Shown here piece by piece: positions 16,392 to 24,081 of a stretch of DNA of 64,000 nt. Numbering within the stretch: the first letter of the stretch is position 1; each line of letters begins with the position of its first letter. A model generated the notes under the pieces. That model saw only the letters and a list, made by a program, of their open reading frames with translations. It had not been told where the DNA came from and did not search any database. Source of the stretch: Bdellovibrionales bacterium RIFCSPHIGHO2_01_FULL_40_29. GTDB taxonomy: Bacteria > Bdellovibrionota > Bdellovibrionia > Bdellovibrionales > Bdellovibrionaceae. A program made the position numbers and the translations under genes. Location: the NCBI GenBank assembly GCA_001771815.1, contig MEPU01000004.1, positions 186,001 through 250,000 of the forward strand, given 5' to 3'.

Positions 16392-16975
16392 AATTTTTGT
16401 CCCGTTAATTTTTGCAATCCCTGACGAACCCCATCTTCTAATGTGATGGCCGAATCCAGAGACAGAATATACTGATCAACATTTTGGTTTTTAAAACCCA
16501 AGTTAACCAGTGCCGATGAGATTTGCCTGTGGGTCTCGGTTAATTTAGGACCTTTTGACTTGGACTCGACTCGAACCAGCTTTCCTTGAAGTGATAAAAT
16601 AATTTGTTCAGCTGTTTTCTTTCCGACCTTAGGCAGTGACGATAACGCTTTTGCGTCACTGTTTTCAATCCAATCCTGAATCTGCGAAACACGCGCCCCT
16701 GACATAATCGACAATGCCATCTTGGGGCCGACTCCATTGACTTTCAGAAGCTGCAAGAAAAATTCTTTTTCAGGTTTTGTTAAAAAACCAAACAGCTGAA
16801 AAGCATCTTCGCGCACATGAGAATGAATCCAAACTTTCAAATTTTGCCCAATCATGACATGAACATCCGCCAATGTTTGCGCAGAAGCCAAAACGTCATA
16901 GCCCACACCATTTACATTCAAAATAAAATGATCCACCGAAACATCAAAAATAGTGCCCTCTAAAAATCCGATCAT
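16388..16975 (-). CDS. ruvA: Holliday junction DNA-binding protein RuvA
   Basis: RuvA tetramers hold the four-way junction open and recruit RuvB. The 195-residue product begins with MIGFLEGTIFD, as is typical, with an N-terminal OB fold, tandem helix-hairpin-helix motifs (LKVNGVGPKMALSIMSG and LPKVGKKTAEQIILSL), and a C-terminal RuvB-binding helical domain after a Lys-rich linker. Its start overlaps the ruvC stop by 4 nt and its stop overlaps ruvB by 4 nt. Confidence 0.95.
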   Translation of the reverse strand: MIGFLEGTIFDVSVDHFILNVNGVGYDVLASAQTLADVHVMIGQNLKVWIHSHVREDAFQLFGFLTKPEKEFFLQLLKVNGVGPKMALSIMSGARVSQIQDWIENSDAKALSSLPKVGKKTAEQIILSLQGKLVRVESKSKGPKLTETHRQISSALVNLGFKNQNVDQYILSLDSAITLEDGVRQGLQKLTGQKL

Positions 16976-17502
16976 CCAACACTCTTTTCTAATGGCCGCT
17001 TTTGTTGTTTCTTAAGTCTTGATTTGATTTCAAGAACTTTTAACTGAGAGGAGTGAAAACAGGCCATGGCCAAAGCATCAGAAGCATCCAATGATTTTAG
17101 CATTGGAATTTGCAACAAATTGCAAACCACGGTGCGAACATGTTCTTTTTCCGCACCGCCATTTCCTGTGATTCCTTTTTTAACCACGCGCGTGGCATAT
17201 TCATGAACTTCACATCCTGCAATCAAGGATTCATAGATAATCACACCCCGAGCATGACCCATTTTAAAAGCACTATCTGCATTTTTCCCAAGAAAAATTT
17301 TTTCTAATGACAGATGAGATGGTTTGAAAGTTTTAAATAACTGCTGCACACCCAACCCGATCTCGTGAAGGCGTTCTGACAGTGGCAATTCAGCATTAAA
17401 TTTCAAAACACCATAGTCGATTGGTTTCAAACGAGAGCTTTCGACTGAGATCACTCCGTAACCTAAAAACCGTGACCCTGGGTCAATTCCTAAAATTATC
17501 AT
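16972..17502 (-). CDS. ruvC: Holliday junction resolvase RuvC
   Basis: RuvC cuts Holliday junctions by paired nicks using two metal ions. With the start at ATG 17502 the protein is 176 residues and the four acidic catalytic residues fall at the expected places: Asp7 (ILGIDPGS), Glu67 (LSLEKIF), Asp139 and Asp142 (SLDASDALAMA). An in-frame ATG at 17559 would add 19 residues that do not fit the family. No strong ribosome-binding site is seen before the chosen start. First gene of the ruvCAB operon, divergent from a TPR gene. Confidence 0.94.
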   Translation of the reverse strand: MIILGIDPGSRFLGYGVISVESSRLKPIDYGVLKFNAELPLSERLHEIGLGVQQLFKTFKPSHLSLEKIFLGKNADSAFKMGHARGVIIYESLIAGCEVHEYATRVVKKGITGNGGAEKEHVRTVVCNLLQIPMLKSLDASDALAMACFHSSQLKVLEIKSRLKKQQKRPLEKSVG

Positions 17503-17560
17503 GGTTTTATTAAATAAGGAGCTTTTCTTTGGGTCAATATAATGCCAGAATTTATTCAAG

Positions 17561-18367
17561 ATGACACAAGTTGATGAAATCGAAAAACTGCAAGCCGAAC
17601 TCAGTGAGAATCCAAAATCAATGAACTTTGTTCGACTTGCTGAAATGTACGTCGAACGCGAAATGCTGACTGATGCTGAGAACTTGGTTCGCCAAAGCTT
17701 AAAATTTCATCCCAAAGCAGTGAGCGGGATCTTGCTTTTAGGTCGAATCCTGAAGCAAGAAAAACAACTTGAGCAAGCCATCCCCCATTTTGAACGCGCA
17801 ACGCAATTGGCGCCCGAAAATTGGAAAGCCTGGCTGGAGTTAGCGGAAACATTTGCCAGCCTTCAAAAAGGCAAAACCGCCTTGAAATGCTTTAAAAAAG
17901 TTCTCTTCTTAAATCCCAATCACCCGTTAGCTCGCCGGGCTGTTGCCAAATTAGAAGTTTTAACAGCCGATGAGTACGAAGATGATCTGTTTTCAATGGA
18001 ACCCTTGCACAAAGCCAGTAACCGAGAAGACAAAAACTCAACTCCTCCTGCTGGGTGGTCAAAAATTCCCGGAGCTCTTGAGCGCTCACTAGCTCTGGTG
18101 GATGCATTAACTGTGCGCTTAGACACCCAGAAAGCCCTTGATTTGCTCAATGACTGTACAAAAAAGTATGGATCCCATCCCGAAATAGAAAGCCGACGAT
18201 TACGACTTTCTACTTATGACAATCCTGATTTCATTGCTCCTAATCGGCAAAAAAAATCGTCGCTAGCCAAACAAGAGCTCATTCACCAACGTAAGGTCAG
18301 TGTACTCGAAGAATTGCTGCGTAGAATCGAACTTAAGCAGAGGGATCGCTTGTCGACTTTATCGTGA
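17561..18367 (+). CDS. TPR-repeat protein
   Basis: This 268-residue soluble protein has about three tetratricopeptide repeats in residues 10-135 (for example FVRLAEMYVEREMLTDAENL, then GKTALKCFKKVLFLNPNHPLA). The C-terminal half is less regular and ends in a basic helix region (ELIHQRKVSVLEELLRRIELKQRD). TPR arrays form protein-binding surfaces; the partner is unknown. There is no signal peptide, so it is probably cytoplasmic. It starts 58 bp from the divergent ruvC and is followed by efp after about 70 bp. The ribosome-binding site is weak. Confidence 0.75.
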   Translation: MTQVDEIEKLQAELSENPKSMNFVRLAEMYVEREMLTDAENLVRQSLKFHPKAVSGILLLGRILKQEKQLEQAIPHFERATQLAPENWKAWLELAETFASLQKGKTALKCFKKVLFLNPNHPLARRAVAKLEVLTADEYEDDLFSMEPLHKASNREDKNSTPPAGWSKIPGALERSLALVDALTVRLDTQKALDLLNDCTKKYGSHPEIESRRLRLSTYDNPDFIAPNRQKKSSLAKQELIHQRKVSVLEELLRRIELKQRDRLSTLS

Positions 18368-18436
18368 TGATTTACACTGATACTTCATTCTAAAAATAAA
18401 AACCAAGTGTGTTTGAAAGAACGTGAAGGGGTCAGT

Positions 18437-19003
18437 ATGTACGAAACGGCAGATTTTAAAAAAGGTTTGAAATTAATGGTTGATGGAGCACCTTATGTGA
18501 TTGTGGATTTCCAACACGTTAAGCCAGGCAAAGGCAATCAGTTTAGCCGAACAAAAATGCGCAACATGCTGACGGGTCAAAATTTAGAGCGCACTTTCAA
18601 ATCTGGTGAAAAATTCGAAGTTCCAAATGTTGAAAATATTGAGATGACTTTTTTATATAAAGACGACAACGGTTTTAATTTTATGAATCAAACAAATTAT
18701 GAACAGATCTGCATGATGGAACACGAAGTGGGTGATTCTAAAAATTATTTAATTGAAAACTTAGTCGTCAACATCACAATGTATAATGAAAAACCTGTTG
18801 TTGTTGAAGTTCCAAACGCCGTGAACATGAGAGTGGCTCAAACTGATCCTGGTGTTAAAGGCGATCGCGTTACGGGAGCCACTAAACCTGCAACAATGGA
18901 AACTGGTTTGGTCGTGAATGTTCCGCTTCACATCAGTGAGGGCGATCTTTTGCGTATCGACACCGAGGCTGGCGTGTATGTATCACGCGTTAATGATAAG
19001 TAG
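18437..19003 (+). CDS. efp: Translation elongation factor P
   Basis: EF-P binds stalled ribosomes and relieves arrest at polyproline stretches. With the start at ATG 18437 (GAAGGGG upstream) the product is 188 residues, the family length, with an N-terminal KOW-like domain and two OB domains. The tip loop HVKPGKGNQF carries Lys32, the residue lysylated in E. coli-type EF-P; the modification enzyme is not in this window. The C-terminal signature (EGDLLRIDTEAGVYVSRV) is intact. An in-frame start at 18407 is possible but adds a non-homologous stretch. Confidence 0.96.
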   Translation: MYETADFKKGLKLMVDGAPYVIVDFQHVKPGKGNQFSRTKMRNMLTGQNLERTFKSGEKFEVPNVENIEMTFLYKDDNGFNFMNQTNYEQICMMEHEVGDSKNYLIENLVVNITMYNEKPVVVEVPNAVNMRVAQTDPGVKGDRVTGATKPATMETGLVVNVPLHISEGDLLRIDTEAGVYVSRVNDK

Positions 19004-19030
19004 ACTGCACTCTTAGCATAAGGATGAGCT

Positions 19031-20101
19031 TTGGCGGGGAACAATAATCTAGAACTTGAAATCCATTCTTTGTTCATAGAAGGTTCAACGCCCGACCATA
19101 TCTGCAACGAAATTTTATCCAAATATGAAAAAAATGACATTCTCAGTCCGGCTGAAGTCGAAAGCATCAGCCACTTTCTCATCACACTAGGGCGCTTTGA
19201 TCTTCTATTTAAATTTTATTTGAGTGCCGTCCGTCGCAACGCCATTGGAATTTTTCCTTGGGGGTTTTTTGCGTGGGCCGCGAAAGAGATTTACGGAAAC
19301 ATCCCTGATGATGTTGTTGATCTGATCGATTTTGGGTTGCAGGAGCAATCTACTGATAAAACAGCTCATAAGGTTTCTGAATTACACGAGATCTTGCCCC
19401 AACTCGCTATTCGCGAAAAAAGCGTCCGACAGCAATTTGAAATTGATCAATTGCAAATTAAAACAAAACTAATTTCGCAGCTCAATCACAATCGCTTGTA
19501 TCAGCTGCATGAACAAGAAGAACAAACCTTGCTTCAACTGATCCGAAACTTTCCCAATGATATGGAAGTTCGACTGCTTCATCAGGCTCACTTAGAAAAA
19601 AAATCCGATGAGATCTTGTCACGCATTCGATCACAACGCCGCAGCTCTATTCCTCAATTCACACGTGATCCTCAAAATGCAGAGACCTCAGAGTTTATTG
19701 AAAAACTTCAGGTTCAAGTCAAAACCCTGGCTCAACACTACAAGACCACCGCACCAGAGCAGATTTATAATTTGGCCATTCTTTGCATGAGCTTTGAACT
19801 TTTTGATTTGAGTTTTGAACTGCTCGCTGAAGCTCCTGAAACTTTTGCCGGCGAATGGCTGAAGGCCGAGCTTTTGATGGAAAGCGGTCGTTATCTTGAC
19901 CTGCTCAAGCATGTTGAGACCATTGAAAATAAAATGACGACAACACCCGAATCAACCTATGGCGCCATTTATCTCAAAGCCCAAGCTTACTATGGACTTG
20001 GTCAGCGCGAGATTGCTATTCAAATGTTAGAATCGTTAGCTCATACACGTCCTTCTTATCGATCCACGGAAGCTCTTTTACATCAGTGGAGGAATTTCTG
20101 A
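19031..20101 (+). CDS. TPR-like helical repeat protein upstream of tamB
   Basis: This 356-residue protein starts with TTG, preceded by AAGGA. It has no signal peptide and is helical throughout. The last ~130 residues look like degenerate TPR repeats (QIYNLAILCMSFELFDLSFELL, TYGAIYLKAQAYYGLGQREIAIQML). The middle holds a charged helix pair, possibly coiled. No enzyme motif is seen. It overlaps tamB by 16 nt, so it is co-translated with the TamB-TamA outer-membrane module and may support it from the cytoplasmic side, although this is inference from position. Confidence 0.65.
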   Translation: MAGNNNLELEIHSLFIEGSTPDHICNEILSKYEKNDILSPAEVESISHFLITLGRFDLLFKFYLSAVRRNAIGIFPWGFFAWAAKEIYGNIPDDVVDLIDFGLQEQSTDKTAHKVSELHEILPQLAIREKSVRQQFEIDQLQIKTKLISQLNHNRLYQLHEQEEQTLLQLIRNFPNDMEVRLLHQAHLEKKSDEILSRIRSQRRSSIPQFTRDPQNAETSEFIEKLQVQVKTLAQHYKTTAPEQIYNLAILCMSFELFDLSFELLAEAPETFAGEWLKAELLMESGRYLDLLKHVETIENKMTTTPESTYGAIYLKAQAYYGLGQREIAIQMLESLAHTRPSYRSTEALLHQWRNF

Positions 20102-23100
20102 AACCCTCTCTGAAATACATTTATTTAACACCCATTATTTTATTCATGGCCTTCGCCTTTGCATGGAAGGTTATTGTTCACCCGCGAATTGTCACCTGGG
20201 CGCTTGAGCAAACTCCAAAAATAAATGCCTCACAAGATTTCGTCGACTTGCAAATCGGAAATTTAGATTTTTCACTCCTTAAACTGCAGGCAACGGTCGA
20301 CCATGTTCAAGTCCGTTTTAAAAACGAACTTAAAAATTATTCACCCCTATCTATCGAGCGAATCAAAATACAGGTCAATCCATTTGAACTGCTTGTTGGC
20401 CAGTTGAATATAACATCCGTTCAAATCGAAAATTTCAATTGGGATTTAGACGAATCTGTCTTTGCATCCAATAGCAAGCCCAAGGCGCTGCCTCTGGATA
20501 TGATCTTTCGTTATCTTCCTGAAGTTCCGGTCGAAAAAATTCGCTTCCTCAATCCACTGGTCAATTTCAAACTCAAACACAACCAACTGACATTAACCTC
20601 TCGAGCGCGCAGCCTCAGTCTTGAAAACTTAAAATCTCGCATCGTTTTAGAAATCACAGACTTAGCACAGAATATTCGTTTCGAAAATACTTCATCCTTT
20701 GAAATTCTCGGCCAACTCAACGCCTCTTTAAATTCAGACACTCTCCGTATCCAGCGACTGGCCTTAAAAGCCATCGACTCTGATTTGCTTTTAAGTGGCG
20801 ACATCACTGATTTTAAGAACGTGTTGATTCAACCCAGTGGTCAATTGACTTTGGAGTCCACTGTTTTTTGCGACAACCTGCGGACTTTTTATTTAACGCT
20901 CTTCCCGCAGAAAAGTAGATTTCCAACTCTTGCTGGAAAAATTCAATCAACGGGAAAGGTCATTTTTCGAGGACGGGATGACATCAATGGTCAGTTCGAA
21001 ATGAATACTTTGAACTTATCCATGAATCAATTCAAGTTCGGCAGCGCACGAATCAAGTCTCAGATAAAAAAGAATCAGCTTCTTATTGACCAAATATTTA
21101 TTGAACATCCATCTGGAACCGCTCAACTCAATGAAATCGAAATTGATCAAAAAAAACCATTTCTTTTTAAAACTAAACTGGATGTCAAAAGCTTTAACTT
21201 ACAAAAACTATTTGTTTCCCTAGGACTAAATAATATCCCAGCCAATTTGGATTTAACAGGTGCCGCCAACTGCGCAGGACAACTTCTTCCACCGTTTGAT
21301 ATTGAATGCCAAACGACTGCAGACATTTCAAATGTTGACATTAAGCCTTCTCTCAAAAAAAAGTTCTCGATTGTTAAGCTGAAAAAAAGTACTTTAACTG
21401 GAACCGTGTTTTTTAATAACGAAGATATCCAGTTTGACAGTCAGGTTCTGATTGGAAAATCCAGTGGGCTGGCAAAAGGTATCGTCGATTTTGAAAAAGG
21501 ATTTAAAATTGACTTTGAAACTGAACAACTTCACCTTCAGGATGTTGAGTCATTGGCGGGCCTTGACATCAACGGCGACCTCAAGCTCAAAGGCTCAACA
21601 GAGGGGACTTCTGATCATGGTCGTCTTGAAATAGAAGTTTCTGCTCAGAATGCCGTGATAGAAAAATTTTTACTCGGCAACTTCAGCACGGAATTGGTTT
21701 ATGAAAAATCACATCTTTATTTTAGAAAAGTTTCTGGCTTCCTGGGATCTTCAGATTTTAAGGGCCAACTCGAGTTTGATTTTAATAATTCTCTATTAGA
21801 AGGAAATTTTGCTTCGCAAAAACTTCATGGCGAAGACATTCACTCTTCTTTAACCAATAAATTCCAACTTCCTATCGAATGGAGCGGTCAAGGAGCTGCT
21901 GACGTTGAATTCTCGGGACCATTTGATTTTTGGAAATTAGCTTATTCAGTTCGTTCACATCTCCGTCAAGGACAAATTGCTGACGAAAGTTTTGACCGCT
22001 TAGATTTCAATTTATCGTCTGACGGCCAGCGCATTAAATTCAATGATGTCCAAATCAGAAAATTAAAAAGTTTAGTTTCTCTAGATGGTTCAATCGAAAC
22101 TCTGAAAAAAATTCCAGAATACAATTTGATTCTACGCACTCAGAATTCCTTTATCGAAGAGTTCGACAGCATCTTAAAATTTGTTCCCACACTAACTGGG
22201 CAATTTTCACTTAATGGAAAAATCACGGGGTCACTGCCTTCACCGGAAGTTTTGGTGGATTTTAATACTAAACAAGTGACTTTAGAGGGATTTAGCTATC
22301 CACCCTCACAAGGTCAAATTGGTATTAATCGTCGCTTTTTTATATTTGATGGACAACTTTTTGGACGTCAGATTCAATCTCATTTGCGATATCCTTGGAA
22401 TCCACAGAATGACTTTGAAATTAAAATGCAGATCCGTGATTTAAATCCGCTTCTTTTGCTTCCTCTGATGTCATTACCCCAACCCAGCAGTGAATTTCAC
22501 TCTCGCCTCAGTTTGGATATGGATTTGCGCGGACCACAGACAACACTCGCTCAAACCAATGGGACAATTCGTTTAAGTGATTTCCTGTTGCAACGAGGCA
22601 CACACACACTTAAATTGAAGTCACCCTCGACGCTGATTTTCGACAAAGGTCTTCGTCGCATGGATACCATTGATCTGATAGGCGCCGAGAATCAGCTCAG
22701 TTTTAAATTGGTGAGTACATCAAAGACTGAAACCAGAATTGATATTTCAACCATGCTCAAGCTGCGCGTGCTGCAGTTTCTTGTTCCCTTTGTGAATACG
22801 CTCAATGGTCAACTTGAAGCTCAGGCTCGCGTGCACTTGAATTCGGGTCCCATTCAAATTTTTGGCGATGGTCAGCTCACTGACGGAGTTTTGCAATTAA
22901 AAGGATTTCCAACAGCCATAGAAAATATCCGAAGTCCTATCGAATTCTCGCAGTCAAAAATATTTTTAAATGATATCCGGGCTAATCTTGGTCAAAGCGA
23001 AGTGCGCGGATCAGGGCATGTTGAAATCAAAGGACCTCGAAACATCCCCGTTCATCTGCAAGCTCAAGCGGATAATTTAGAATTAACTTTTCCAGATAAA

Positions 23101-24081
23101 GTCACGACGGCCGGCCGCGCCCAACTTGAATTTTTTGGATCCTGGCTGCCATACAATCTCAAAGTCAATTACAAGGTCAATCGAGGTTTAGTTGAAAAAG
23201 ATTTTGGTGAAGACAGTAGTGACGGCACCACAACGATCAAAGCCAGTCATTTTTTACCCCCTCAACAGCTTCAGGCCAAAACCCCCTCGCTGCTTCTTGA
23301 TATCTCTGTCGACGGAAGCTCAGGCGTTGTCGTCAAGAACAAATTGGTTGAGGGCACAGCCAATGGTGTTCTAAAAATAACCGGAAGTCCTGAAAATCCT
23401 ATTCTACTTGGAAAAATTGAAATCAGTCCCGGCAGTAAAATTATTTTCAAAGACAAGCCTTTTGAAATTCAAACCGCCAACCTGCAATTTGATGGAAGCA
23501 GCAATAATTTGCCTGACATTTATATTTCTGCCTTGGCTCGTATTGCTGAGTATGATGTCAATCTGTTGATTCAAGGAATTCCTAACAAAAATTTAGCTAT
23601 CAAACCATCAAGCCAACCTCCGCTCAGCGAATCTGATATTTTTTCATTATTAGCACTGGGAATGACATCGACAAAAATGGATCAAAACCTCAGCTCAGAG
23701 GCACAACAACAGCAAACCAGCATTGAACTCCTGGCTTCCATTACAAATCAATCAACGATTAATAAAAAAATTCAAGAAAAGTTAGGACTCACCGTTCAAC
23801 TGGCTCCATCCGTGGACAGCACTCGCAATATCGCTGTTCCCAAGGTGGTCGTGAGTAAAAAAATTCTTAAAAAATTAAATGCTTCCTATGCTCGACCACT
23901 GTCCGGTGAAAACCAAAATAATGAAGTGAAGTTGCATTATCTTTTTAATCCCAACTGGTCAGGAATTTTGAATTATCAAAATAAAGAATCTGACGAGAAA
24001 GATGGAACGATTCAAAATCAAAACCAGACAGAAGGTATTTTTGGTGGTGATTTCGAGTATAAAAAGGAATTTAAGTGGTAG
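20086..24081 (+). CDS. tamB: TamB-like intermembrane protein (DUF490 / AsmA-like family)
   Basis: TamB spans the periplasm as a long beta-taco, anchored in the inner membrane, and works with TamA in outer-membrane protein or lipid transport. The 1331-residue protein has one N-terminal membrane helix (about residues 12-30), a very long repetitive beta-rich middle, and the C-terminal TamB (DUF490) domain with LQFDGSSNNLPDIYISALA and SQPPLSESDIFSLLALGMT. The annotated start is GTG 20086 within the previous gene; GGAGGA at 20088-20093 suggests that initiation may be slightly downstream, so the first residues are uncertain. It overlaps the TamA gene by 7 nt. Confidence 0.9.
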   Translation: MEEFLKPSLKYIYLTPIILFMAFAFAWKVIVHPRIVTWALEQTPKINASQDFVDLQIGNLDFSLLKLQATVDHVQVRFKNELKNYSPLSIERIKIQVNPFELLVGQLNITSVQIENFNWDLDESVFASNSKPKALPLDMIFRYLPEVPVEKIRFLNPLVNFKLKHNQLTLTSRARSLSLENLKSRIVLEITDLAQNIRFENTSSFEILGQLNASLNSDTLRIQRLALKAIDSDLLLSGDITDFKNVLIQPSGQLTLESTVFCDNLRTFYLTLFPQKSRFPTLAGKIQSTGKVIFRGRDDINGQFEMNTLNLSMNQFKFGSARIKSQIKKNQLLIDQIFIEHPSGTAQLNEIEIDQKKPFLFKTKLDVKSFNLQKLFVSLGLNNIPANLDLTGAANCAGQLLPPFDIECQTTADISNVDIKPSLKKKFSIVKLKKSTLTGTVFFNNEDIQFDSQVLIGKSSGLAKGIVDFEKGFKIDFETEQLHLQDVESLAGLDINGDLKLKGSTEGTSDHGRLEIEVSAQNAVIEKFLLGNFSTELVYEKSHLYFRKVSGFLGSSDFKGQLEFDFNNSLLEGNFASQKLHGEDIHSSLTNKFQLPIEWSGQGAADVEFSGPFDFWKLAYSVRSHLRQGQIADESFDRLDFNLSSDGQRIKFNDVQIRKLKSLVSLDGSIETLKKIPEYNLILRTQNSFIEEFDSILKFVPTLTGQFSLNGKITGSLPSPEVLVDFNTKQVTLEGFSYPPSQGQIGINRRFFIFDGQLFGRQIQSHLRYPWNPQNDFEIKMQIRDLNPLLLLPLMSLPQPSSEFHSRLSLDMDLRGPQTTLAQTNGTIRLSDFLLQRGTHTLKLKSPSTLIFDKGLRRMDTIDLIGAENQLSFKLVSTSKTETRIDISTMLKLRVLQFLVPFVNTLNGQLEAQARVHLNSGPIQIFGDGQLTDGVLQLKGFPTAIENIRSPIEFSQSKIFLNDIRANLGQSEVRGSGHVEIKGPRNIPVHLQAQADNLELTFPDKVTTAGRAQLEFFGSWLPYNLKVNYKVNRGLVEKDFGEDSSDGTTTIKASHFLPPQQLQAKTPSLLLDISVDGSSGVVVKNKLVEGTANGVLKITGSPENPILLGKIEISPGSKIIFKDKPFEIQTANLQFDGSSNNLPDIYISALARIAEYDVNLLIQGIPNKNLAIKPSSQPPLSESDIFSLLALGMTSTKMDQNLSSEAQQQQTSIELLASITNQSTINKKIQEKLGLTVQLAPSVDSTRNIAVPKVVVSKKILKKLNASYARPLSGENQNNEVKLHYLFNPNWSGILNYQNKESDEKDGTIQNQNQTEGIFGGDFEYKKEFKW